From positions 1,736,001 to 1,800,000 of the forward strand of contig NZ_JBGEDP010000001.1 in the NCBI RefSeq assembly GCF_041206865.1: a DNA stretch of 64,000 nucleotides, given 5' to 3'. Of this stretch, positions 53,878-64,000 are shown piece by piece (position 1 is the first letter of the stretch; each line of letters starts with the position of its first letter). The notes under the pieces were generated by a model. That model saw nothing but the letters and a program-made list of their open reading frames with translations. It ran no database searches and was not told the DNA's origin. Source of the stretch: Mycobacterium sp. HUMS_12744610. Its GTDB lineage: Bacteria; Actinomycetota; Actinomycetes; Mycobacteriales; Mycobacteriaceae. A program made the translations under genes and the position numbers.

Positions 53878-55089
53878 TCAGCCGCCGGGTGCGGGCGCCG
53901 GCGCCGGGTTGGGGGGCGGCGCCATCCACGGGGGCGGAGGCGGCGGGGGTGCCATCCACGGCGGCGGGGCCGGCCACGGGGGGGCCTGCGGGGTGACGCA
54001 GATTACCGTGCAGCCGGGCATCTGGGTCTGCAGTTGCGACGGCGTCGGCGCCATCCATGGGAACATCGGTTGCTGGCCGGCGGGCTGGGAACCGCTCAGG
54101 TCGATCAGCGGGGTGCGCGCCTGCGGGTGGTCCATCGGCAGGCCGTTGATGTTCATCGGCAGGCTGGGCCCGAGGCCTTCCGGGTGCTCGAGGAAGGCGT
54201 CGCCGAGCGGCGGCGGCGGCCCGGTCATCGGAGGCAGGTCGACCGGGACCACACCGGTCGCGTACGCCGACGCCCAGCCCAGCACGTTCTGGGCGTAGGC
54301 CGACGAGTTGTTGTAGCGCAGGATCGAGGCCATCACCTGCGACGGGTCGCGCAGGTTGAGGCCCCCGCTGCACAGGTACCGCGCCGCGGCCAGGGTCGAG
54401 TCGAACAGGTTCTGCGGGTCGGCCACGCCGTCGCCGTCCCCGTCGGCGGCGTAGCGTGCCCACGTGCCGGGCAGGAACTGCATCGGGCCCATCGCGCGGG
54501 CGTACGTCACCCGGTTGCCGACGTTGCTCTCGATGATGACCTCGTTGCCGGGCAGGGTGCCGTCCAGCGCGGGGCCGTAGATCGGGGTGACTGCGGTGCC
54601 GCGCGCATCGACGGCGCCGCCGCCGGCGTGCCCGGACTCGATGCGCCCGATCCCGGCCAGCAGGTTCCAGCTGATGCCGCAATTCGGGTCGGAGACCGCC
54701 ATCTTCTGTTCGGCGTTGCGGTAGGCCGACAGCGCCATCGTCGGGATGCCCAGCGCGCCCGGGGCGTTCACGGCCTTCGGGGGTGGCGCCGCCAGCGCGC
54801 CCTGGGCGATGTGGAAGGCGGTCGGCTCACGGTCGGCGGCGACGACGGCCGGCCCGGAATTCCCGGGGACGGAGGGTGAGACCGCGGCCACCGGGGTGAT
54901 GGCGGTGCCTTTCGGCGGGGGCGGGGCCTGCAGCGGCGGAGCCTCGCCGCCGACCGCCCCCGCGAGTATCAACGGGGCGATGACGGCGACACCGAAGGCC
55001 GGGGTCCGTGTCAACCGGCGCGTACGCTGACCGACCGCAGCCGCGGCCGGGCTTCGACTCTGGCGACCCCAGCGTCCCCCAATGCGCAC
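53878..55089 (-). CDS. Membrane-anchored lytic murein transglycosylase
   Basis: A 403-residue protein (Mtb Rv1230c). A signal-anchor (FGVAVIAPLILAGAVGG) is followed by a lysozyme-like domain (residues 115-280) with the catalytic glutamate in GIGRIESGHAGGG and the typical MGPMQFLPGTWARYAADGDG. The C-terminal 70 residues are proline-rich and repeat PPWMAPPP, a likely cell-wall-spanning or protein-binding segment. It cleaves glycan strands of peptidoglycan. The GTG at 55089 is used as start. Confidence 0.9.
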   Translation of the reverse strand: MRIGGRWGRQSRSPAAAAVGQRTRRLTRTPAFGVAVIAPLILAGAVGGEAPPLQAPPPPKGTAITPVAAVSPSVPGNSGPAVVAADREPTAFHIAQGALAAPPPKAVNAPGALGIPTMALSAYRNAEQKMAVSDPNCGISWNLLAGIGRIESGHAGGGAVDARGTAVTPIYGPALDGTLPGNEVIIESNVGNRVTYARAMGPMQFLPGTWARYAADGDGDGVADPQNLFDSTLAAARYLCSGGLNLRDPSQVMASILRYNNSSAYAQNVLGWASAYATGVVPVDLPPMTGPPPPLGDAFLEHPEGLGPSLPMNINGLPMDHPQARTPLIDLSGSQPAGQQPMFPWMAPTPSQLQTQMPGCTVICVTPQAPPWPAPPPWMAPPPPPPPWMAPPPNPAPAPAPGG

Positions 55090-55236
55090 TCGACCGTCCT
55101 AAGCAATGTGACCTGGCTGTAACCAGTTCTTATTAGCTTCGTGAACCAGATCACCATACATAACTCATGTGACGAGAGTGGCGCAATGGTCAGTTCTGCT
55201 CTCAGCCCGAATTCTTAGAGCTGCGGCCCGCGTCGG

Positions 55237-55731
55237 CTAGTCGGCGTCCCTCGACACCGGCGCCAGCGCGTCGAGTTTCGCTCGCAGCTCGTCCAGCTCG
55301 TCACGCAGGTACTCGCGAGTGACGACCTCGCCGATGGCGATGCGCAACGCGGCCAGCTCGCGGGCCAGGAACTCGGTGTCGGCCTTGGTCTGCGCGGCGC
55401 GGCGGCGGTCCTCCTCCAGCGCGACCCGGTCGCGGTTCTCCTGACGGTTCTGGGCCAGCAGGATCAGCGGCGCCGCGTAGGCGGCCTGCGTGGAGAAGGC
55501 CAGGTTGAGCAGGATGAACGGGTACGGGTCCCAGCGCACCGCCGCCGCGAACAGGTTCACGGCGATCCAGGCGATCACCACGATCGTCTGGATCAGCAGG
55601 TAGCGGCCGGTGCCGAAGAACCGCGCGATCGACTCGGTGAGCTGCCCGACGGTCTCGGGGTCCACCCGGGGTGAGTAGCGCCGGGAGGTGCGCGGGGTGT
55701 ACAGCCCGCGGGGTGCCGGGGTTCTGCTCAC
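55237..55731 (-). CDS. DUF1003 membrane protein
   Basis: A 164-residue protein (Mtb Rv1231c) with two membrane helices (LIQTIVVIAWIAVNLFAAA; YPFILLNLAFSTQAAYAAPL), the DUF1003 core WDPYPFILLNL and a C-terminal coiled-coil of about 60 charged residues. Function is unknown. It overlaps the MgtE-like gene by 4 bp (GTGA), so the two probably act together, perhaps in Mg homeostasis. Confidence 0.88.
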   Translation of the reverse strand: MSRTPAPRGLYTPRTSRRYSPRVDPETVGQLTESIARFFGTGRYLLIQTIVVIAWIAVNLFAAAVRWDPYPFILLNLAFSTQAAYAAPLILLAQNRQENRDRVALEEDRRRAAQTKADTEFLARELAALRIAIGEVVTREYLRDELDELRAKLDALAPVSRDAD

Positions 55732-57032
55732 GCGGAACCCCCCAACCCTTCGAGCAGGGCCGCGTCCAGTCGCTGCATGTCCACGCGCCAGTCGTGGGGC
55801 AGCAGGTGGTCGAGCAGGTCGTCCACGGTGACGGCGCCCAACAGGTGGTTCTGGTCGTCGACCACCGGCCCGCAGACCAGGTTGTAGGCGGCCAGGTAGC
55901 GGGTCACGGCGACCAGCGGGGTTTCCGGCGCCAGCGTGAGCAGGTCGCTGTCCACGATGCCGCCGACCAGCTCGGCCGGGGGTTCGCGCAGGAGCCGCTG
56001 CAGCGCCACACAGCCCAGGTAGCGGCCGGTGGGGGTGGCCGTGGGCGGGCGGGCCACGAACACCATCGACGACAGGGCCGGGGTGAGGTCGGGATCGCGG
56101 ACCCGGGCCAGCGCCTCGGCGACCGAGGTGTGCGGGGTCAGCACCACCGGGTCCGACGTCATCAAGCCGCCCGCGGTGTCCGGTGAATGCGTCAGCAGCC
56201 GGCGCACCTGGCCGGACTCCCCGGGGTCCATGCGCGTCAGCAACATCTCGGCGTCGGTTGGGCTCAGGGCCCCGAGCAGGTCGGCGGCGTCGTCGGGATC
56301 CATCTCTTCGAGCACCTCGGCGGAGCGGTCGGTGCCCAGTTGGGACAGCACGTCGGCCTGATCCGACTCGGGCAACTCCTGCAGGATGTCGGCGAGCCGA
56401 TCGTTGTCGAGCGCCCTGAGCACCTCGTAGCGCCGCTTGGGTGGCAGCCCGCGGATGGCGTCGGCGACGTCGACCGCCCTGCGCCCCTCGAACTGTTCGA
56501 GCAGCTGGGCGACCCCCTGCCCGGGCATCGCCAATGCCGACGGGGTCAGGCCCTGCACGTACTGCCAGTCGACCACGTGCACGGGGCCGCGTCGCCCCAT
56601 CCGTCGCTGGCCGCGGACAGCGACCCTGCTCACGACCCAGTCCCGGGTTCGGGTTTGTTCGATGCCGAGGTCGGTGATCACGACCTCGAGCCCGGCCAGC
56701 TCGGGCAGTGCGGGGTCGCTGACTTTGACCGGGGTGTCGAGCACCTGGCCGATGGCCAGCACCTCACCCGGCCGTTTCTCGAAGTGGCGCAGCGACACGT
56801 TGCCGGTGTTGAGCGTGACCGCGCCGGGCTCGATGGCGGTGACCCGCAAGATCGGGATGAAGATGCTGCGGCGGGTGGCCAAGTCCACCACCAGCCCCAG
56901 GACGCGCGGTTGCTGGCGGACGATGCTGATGCTGACCACGACGTCGCGGATGCGTCCGAAGTTTTCGCCGAGTGGGCCCAGCACCAGCATCCGCGCGAGC
57001 CGCGCGACGTACACCCTGTTGACCGATCCCAT
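55728..57032 (-). CDS. Soluble PRC-barrel/MgtE-N/CBS protein
   Basis: A 434-residue protein (Mtb Rv1232c, 435). It has a PRC-barrel-like domain (1-90), the superhelical MgtE N-terminal domain (about 180-285, 'LPPKRRYEVLRALDNDRLADIL', cut here at key residues) and tandem CBS domains (290-415). The pore-forming helices of the MgtE Mg2+ channel are absent. It thus looks like a free magnesium-sensor module; the DUF1003 membrane gene next to it may supply the membrane part. This pairing is inference. Confidence 0.87.
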   Translation of the reverse strand: MGSVNRVYVARLARMLVLGPLGENFGRIRDVVVSISIVRQQPRVLGLVVDLATRRSIFIPILRVTAIEPGAVTLNTGNVSLRHFEKRPGEVLAIGQVLDTPVKVSDPALPELAGLEVVITDLGIEQTRTRDWVVSRVAVRGQRRMGRRGPVHVVDWQYVQGLTPSALAMPGQGVAQLLEQFEGRRAVDVADAIRGLPPKRRYEVLRALDNDRLADILQELPESDQADVLSQLGTDRSAEVLEEMDPDDAADLLGALSPTDAEMLLTRMDPGESGQVRRLLTHSPDTAGGLMTSDPVVLTPHTSVAEALARVRDPDLTPALSSMVFVARPPTATPTGRYLGCVALQRLLREPPAELVGGIVDSDLLTLAPETPLVAVTRYLAAYNLVCGPVVDDQNHLLGAVTVDDLLDHLLPHDWRVDMQRLDAALLEGLGGSA

Positions 57033-57085
57033 AGACGTAGAGCCTAGGCAGCCGGTGGCCGGAGGACGGAGCGCAGTCGTCGACG

Positions 57086-57628
57086 CTAACGCGCAAGCGT
57101 GTTGAGGACGGCGACGGCCACGCCGACCAGCAGCGTGCCGATGCCGATCACGACGCCGGCCACGGCCATACCCTGGCCGCCCTGGCGGGTCTGCCTGATC
57201 TGGCTCAGCGCGACCACGCCCAGCACGATGCCCACGATCGGGCCGATGAAACAGCAGAGAAAACCGGTGAGCGACGAGACCAGCGAGGCGACCGCGAGCC
57301 CGTTCGTGCCGGGACGGGCGGCGTCGAACGTCCCGTAGCCGCCCCGGTAGTTCGGCAGCGGCGGATAGGCCCCCGGGTACGGAGCGGGCCCGTAGCCGGG
57401 CGGTGGTGGCACCGGGGGGTAGGGCGGTGCCGGCTGCCCGTATCCGGGCATGGGTGCCGGCGGCGGTATCGGAGCGGGATAGGGCGCGGGATAGCCGGGC
57501 GGTGGATAGTCGGATCCCGGTGGCTCCCAGGGGCCCTGCCGGGTCGGCTCCGCGAAGGCCCCGCCGGGCCGGGACGCATCGGCGTCGTCGTGGGCACTCT
57601 CGCCGAAGCCGCCGCCGGGAGCCGTCAT
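57086..57628 (-). CDS. Proline-rich DUF4190 membrane protein
   Basis: A 180-residue protein (Mtb Rv1233c). The first 100 residues are proline/tyrosine/glycine-rich (PYPPVPPPPGYGPAPYPG), followed by a DUF4190 region with two membrane helices (LAVASLVSSLTGFLCCFIGP; GMAVAGVVIGIGTLLVGVAV) connected by RQTRQGGQG. Function is unknown. It is divergent from the next gene, with a 171-bp gap. Confidence 0.88.
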   Translation of the reverse strand: MTAPGGGFGESAHDDADASRPGGAFAEPTRQGPWEPPGSDYPPPGYPAPYPAPIPPPAPMPGYGQPAPPYPPVPPPPGYGPAPYPGAYPPLPNYRGGYGTFDAARPGTNGLAVASLVSSLTGFLCCFIGPIVGIVLGVVALSQIRQTRQGGQGMAVAGVVIGIGTLLVGVAVAVLNTLAR

Positions 57629-57799
57629 GGGTTCAACCTAGCCCATCGGCGGGTGGCCACCGCGGCCCGCGAACGCGCGGGACGTCCGGGCCGGGGGCTC
57701 GAGTATTCGCAGGTCGCCGAGGGGTCGCGTCATAGGGTGGGAGGGCCGAAGATGAGACGTGGAAGCGAGAAAGGCCGAGGCGGAGGAGAATGAGCACAA

Positions 57800-60845
<3,046 letters not shown>

Positions 60846-60856
<11 letters not shown>

Positions 60857-61685
60857 ACCCGGAGACCGGCGGCGCACCGCGGCGTGGGCCGTCATCGACA
60901 CCGTGGTGGTGGTGTACGCGCTGCTTCCTGTCCTGTGGATCTTGAGCCTGTCGCTCAAGCCGACGTCAACGGTCAAGGACGGCAAGCTGATTCCGTCATC
61001 GCCGACTCTGGACAACTACCGCGGCATCTTCCGGGGCGACTTCTTCTCCTCGGCGCTGGTCAATTCGGTCGGCGTCGGCCTGATCACCACACTGATCGCG
61101 GTGTTGTTGGGCGCGATGGCGGCCTACGCGATTGCCCGGCTGGACTTTCCGGGCAAGCGCCTGCTCGTCGGCGCCACCCTGCTGATCACGATGTTCCCGG
61201 CGATCTCGCTGGTCACTCCGTTGTTCAACATCGAGCGCTTCACCGGACTGTTCGACACCTGGCCGGGGTTGATCCTGCCGTACACCACGTTCGCGCTGCC
61301 GCTTGCCATCTACACCCTGTCCGCGTTCTTCCGGGAGATCCCGTGGGACCTGGAGAAGGCCGCCGAGATGGACGGCGCGACGCCGGCGCAGGCGTTCCGG
61401 AAGGTGATCGTCCCGCTGGCGGCGCCCGGGGTGGTGACGGCGGCGATCCTGGTGTTCATCTTCGCTTGGAACGACCTGCTGCTGGCGCTGTCGCTGACCG
61501 CGACCAAGGCCGCGATCACCGCGCCCGTGGCGATCGTGAACTTCTCGGGCAGTTCGCAATTCGAGGAGCCAACCGGTTCGATCGCAGCCGGTGCCATCGT
61601 GATCACCGTCCCCGTCGTCGTCTTTGTTTTAATCTTCCAGAGGCGAATTGTCGCCGGTTTGACCTCTGGCGCCGTGAAGGGATGA
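60846..61685 (+). CDS. sugB: Trehalose ABC importer permease SugB
   Basis: A 279-residue permease (Mtb Rv1237, 274) with six membrane helices and the EAA loop [18 protein letters not shown]. It pairs with SugA in the membrane. The ATG at 60846 ([14 protein letters not shown]) was chosen; GTGs at 60834 and 60837 are in frame. It overlaps the sugA stop by 11 bp, and the sugC ATG follows 4 nt after its stop. Confidence 0.94.
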
Positions 61686-61689
61686 CGTG

Positions 61690-62868
61690 ATGGCCGAGAT
61701 CGTGCTCGAGCACGTCAGCAAGAGCTACCCGGACGGCGCGACGGCCGTGCGGGACCTGAGCATCACGATCGCCGACGGCGAATTCCTGATCCTGGTCGGC
61801 CCTTCGGGCTGCGGCAAGACCACGACGCTGAATATGATTGCCGGGCTTGAAAACATCTCCTCTGGTGAGCTGCGGATCGGCGGGCAGCGGATGAACGAGA
61901 AGGCGCCCAGGGACCGCGACATCGCCATGGTGTTCCAGTCGTACGCGCTGTACCCGCACATGACCGTGCGTCAGAACATCGCGTTCCCGTTGACCCTGGC
62001 GAAGATGAAGAAGGCCGAGATCGCCCAGAAGGTCGAGGAAACAGCCAAAACCCTTGACCTGACGGAGTTTCTGGACCGCAAGCCCGCCCAACTGTCGGGG
62101 GGTCAGCGGCAGCGGGTCGCGATGGGCCGGGCGATCGTGCGTCATCCCAAGGCCTTTTTGATGGACGAGCCGCTGTCCAACCTCGATGCCAAACTGCGGG
62201 TGCAGATGCGCGGTGAGATCGCCCGGCTCCAGAAGAGGCTGGGCACCTCCACCGTCTACGTCACCCACGACCAGACCGAGGCCATGACCCTCGGTGACCG
62301 GGTGGTGGTGATGCACGGCGGTGTCGCGCAGCAGATCGGTACGCCCGACGAGCTCTACGAGCGCCCCGCCAACCTTTTCGTCGCGGGTTTCATCGGCTCT
62401 CCGGCGATGAATTTCTTCCCCGCGAAGCTGACGCCGTTCGGGCTGACGCTGCCCTTCGGCGAAGTGATGCTCGACTCGGAGGTCCAGCAGGCGATCGCTC
62501 AGCATCCGAAGCCGGAGAACGTCATCGTCGGCGTGCGGCCCGAGCATCTCACCGACGCCGCCCTGATCGACGGCTACCAGCGCATCAGGGCGCTGACCTT
62601 CGAGGTGAAGGTCGACCTGGTCGAGTCGCTGGGCGCCGACAAGTACGTGTACTTCACCGCGGCGGGCTGCGCGGTGCATTCCCTGCAACTCGACGAGTTG
62701 GCCGAGGACGCAGATTGGCACGAGAACCAGTTCGTGGCAAGGGTTCCCGCAGAGTCCAAGGCTCGCATCGGGCAGTCGGTCGAGTTGGCATTCGACACCG
62801 CCAAACTCGCCGTCTTCGACGCCGACTCCGGGGCCAACCTCACCGTCGCGCCCGCCGGTGGGCAGTGA
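61690..62868 (+). CDS. sugC: Trehalose ABC importer ATPase SugC
   Basis: A 392-residue ATPase (Mtb Rv1238) of the MalK/UgpC type. Walker A is GPSGCGKTTTLN, Q-loop is MVFQSYALYPHM, signature is LSGGQRQRVAMG, Walker B is AFLMDEPLSNLDA and the H-loop is YVTHDQTEAM. Its C-terminal OB-type domain (residues 240-392) contacts regulators. In Mtb the importer recycles trehalose and is needed for virulence. A GTG at 61687 is an alternative start. Its stop overlaps the next gene (GTGA). Confidence 0.95.
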   Translation: MAEIVLEHVSKSYPDGATAVRDLSITIADGEFLILVGPSGCGKTTTLNMIAGLENISSGELRIGGQRMNEKAPRDRDIAMVFQSYALYPHMTVRQNIAFPLTLAKMKKAEIAQKVEETAKTLDLTEFLDRKPAQLSGGQRQRVAMGRAIVRHPKAFLMDEPLSNLDAKLRVQMRGEIARLQKRLGTSTVYVTHDQTEAMTLGDRVVVMHGGVAQQIGTPDELYERPANLFVAGFIGSPAMNFFPAKLTPFGLTLPFGEVMLDSEVQQAIAQHPKPENVIVGVRPEHLTDAALIDGYQRIRALTFEVKVDLVESLGADKYVYFTAAGCAVHSLQLDELAEDADWHENQFVARVPAESKARIGQSVELAFDTAKLAVFDADSGANLTVAPAGGQ

Positions 62869-63473
62869 CAGAGATCCTGGACCGGGTGCGTGCGCACCTG
62901 AGTGCCCACTTCGCGGGCTTATCCATGAGTGGGGAGCCCGCCGTGGCGCGCGTGACATTTCTGGGCGCCGAACCCGTGGAGGTGCTGCGATTTCGACGCG
63001 GGACCAGCGAATTGGTGCACTACGTGACGCTGGGTTGCTCGCGGCGACCGATGGGGGAGCCGGCCGAGGCCGTCACCGAGCAGGTGCGCGGCCCGCGCGC
63101 CGAAGTCGTGCTGTGCCTGCGCGATCCGGGTCCGGCCACCGGAATCGCCCGCAGCCTGGCGATTCTGGCGGCCACCCCGGCCGTCGAGGGGGTGGTGCTG
63201 GTGCCCGACGCGCTGATCGATCTGGGCGCGCCGCTGTGGGCGCGGAATTCGGTGAGCGCACCGTTCACCGCGGTCCTGTTGGGCCGCAGCGAGATCACGG
63301 ATCTCGAGCTGGACCCGCCGTGCGACCCGGTGGTCTTCCTGTCGGCGACCCCCATCACGGCCACGGAGGCCGCCTGGGTGCGCCTGAAGGGTGCAGAGGC
63401 CATGCGGCGGGCGTGGGACACCGACGATGTCGACGTGCTGGATCCGAATCGCCCCGCCGCGCAGCCGAAGTGA
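62865..63473 (+). CDS. SUFU (suppressor of fused) domain protein
   Basis: A 202-residue protein starting from a GTG in the sugC stop. Its sequence matches the SUFU family: HYVTLGCSRRPM, EVVLCLRDPG, ALIDLGAPLWARNSVSAPFT and a final DPPCDPVVFLSATPIT segment. Bacterial SUFU proteins have no settled function; many are part of toxin-immunity loci. Translational coupling with sugC is unusual because in Mtb corA follows sugC directly. A role in trehalose transport is possible but unproven. Confidence 0.8.
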   Translation: MTEILDRVRAHLSAHFAGLSMSGEPAVARVTFLGAEPVEVLRFRRGTSELVHYVTLGCSRRPMGEPAEAVTEQVRGPRAEVVLCLRDPGPATGIARSLAILAATPAVEGVVLVPDALIDLGAPLWARNSVSAPFTAVLLGRSEITDLELDPPCDPVVFLSATPITATEAAWVRLKGAEAMRRAWDTDDVDVLDPNRPAAQPK

Positions 63474-63483
63474 GCCCGGCGCG

Positions 63484-64000
63484 CTAGAGCCAGCCCCGCT
63501 TGCGGAAGGCGCGGTACAACAAGAAGCACACGAGGAACATCCCGCTCAGCACCGCGGGGTAGCCCCACTCCGCGTGCAACTCGGGCATGTCGGCGAAGTT
63601 CATCCCGTAGATCCCGGCGACCATCGTGGGCACCGCGAGGATGCCCGCAATAGCCGAGATCTTGCGCATGTCGCTGTTCTGCTGCATGCCCACGCGGGCC
63701 AGCGCGGCCTGCACCAGCGAGTTGAGCATGTCGTCGTAGGCGCTGATCTGGTCCGCGGCCTCCGTCTGGTGGTCGGCGACGTCGCGCAGGTAGCGCCGCA
63801 CCTCCTTGGAGATCAGGTCCTTGTTTTCGTTCTGCATCCGCGAGAACGCGGTGGACAGCGGGCTCACGCACCGGCGCAGCTCGACGACCTCGCGCTTGAG
63901 CAGATAGATGGGCTCCACGTCGAGCGTGCGGCCCGGCGAGAACGCCACCTCCTCGATGGCGTCGATGTCGACCTCCATCAGGCGCGTCACGCCGAGGTAG
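63484..64000 (-). CDS. corA: CorA-type magnesium/cobalt channel, C-terminal part
   Basis: The C-terminal 172 residues of CorA (Mtb Rv1239c) are visible; the gene continues past the window edge. The long stalk helix (DVADHQTEAADQISAYDDML) leads to the membrane segment with the universal GMNF motif (GIYGMNFADMPEL) and a second helix (PAVLSGMFLVCFLLYRA), ending in the basic FRKRGWL. It forms a pentameric Mg2+ channel. It is convergent with the SUFU gene. Confidence 0.94.
   Translation of the reverse strand, partial: YLGVTRLMEVDIDAIEEVAFSPGRTLDVEPIYLLKREVVELRRCVSPLSTAFSRMQNENKDLISKEVRRYLRDVADHQTEAADQISAYDDMLNSLVQAALARVGMQQNSDMRKISAIAGILAVPTMVAGIYGMNFADMPELHAEWGYPAVLSGMFLVCFLLYRAFRKRGWL

Noticed and set aside
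53930..53990. Short proline-rich nucleotide repeats considered as a VNTR
   Set aside because: They are codon-level repeats of a PPWMAPPP tail in the transglycosylase and not tandem units of constant length.

Overview
The window is GC-rich actinobacterial DNA from a slow-growing Mycobacterium, most like the M. avium complex or a close relative. Evidence for this is two PPE-SVP proteins, DUF732 secreted proteins, MIRU-type minisatellite DNA and a gene order from about 6 kb onward that follows the M. tuberculosis (Mtb) stretch Rv1186c-Rv1239c. Mtb names are recalled from knowledge of that genome; no database search was run.

Layout. 1-5.8 kb: the edge of a FadD-like gene, two PPE genes, three DUF732 genes and a likely IS630 scrap. 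5.9-10.2 kb: the proline module pruC-pruA-pruB around a divergent control region. 10.2-12.4 kb: a cytochrome P450 divergent from a TetR gene. 12.4-24.0 kb: an accessory catabolic island. On the minus strand, in transcription order, it holds P450, acyl-CoA dehydrogenase, MaoC-like, DUF35, second acyl-CoA dehydrogenase, MaoC, Ltp-type retroaldolase, Zn alcohol dehydrogenase and TetR. Divergent on the plus strand are an aldehyde dehydrogenase and a double-domain CoA transferase. The order and the complementary degenerate subunits mirror the cholesterol side-chain igr operon, but all components for a whole oxidise-activate-cleave pathway lie together, with a 21-bp palindrome in the divergent promoter. 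This is the most interesting system in the window. 24.0-24.6 kb: a RelE/Phd-type toxin-antitoxin pair.

24.7-42.7 kb: largely conserved core. It comprises a hydrolase, fadD36, an MFS transporter, dapD/dapE (lysine/DAP), vapBC, an AAA ATPase, a LOG protein, fadD6, folP2-gpgS-Rv1209-tagA-Rv1211 (polymethylated polysaccharide priming and DNA repair), and glgM/glgC (alpha-glucan). Two gene relics flank vapBC. 42.7-48.3 kb: a decayed CocE-type hydrolase and the raaS-controlled ABC efflux operon. 48.4-52.7 kb: an O-methyltransferase and the envelope-stress block sigE-rseA-htrA-tatB. 52.7-58.3 kb: mrp, a lytic transglycosylase and four membrane or Mg-related proteins. 58.4-64 kb: the trehalose importer lpqY-sugA-sugB-sugC, with a four-copy MIRU-like repeat read in frame as the start of sugA, then a SUFU-domain gene coupled to sugC and the end of corA.

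Compared with Mtb, sigI-Rv1192 (replaced or reorganised), the PE13-PPE18-esxK-esxL block, PE14 and Rv1225c-lpqX are not seen at their expected positions. No rRNA, tRNA or CRISPR array was recognised.
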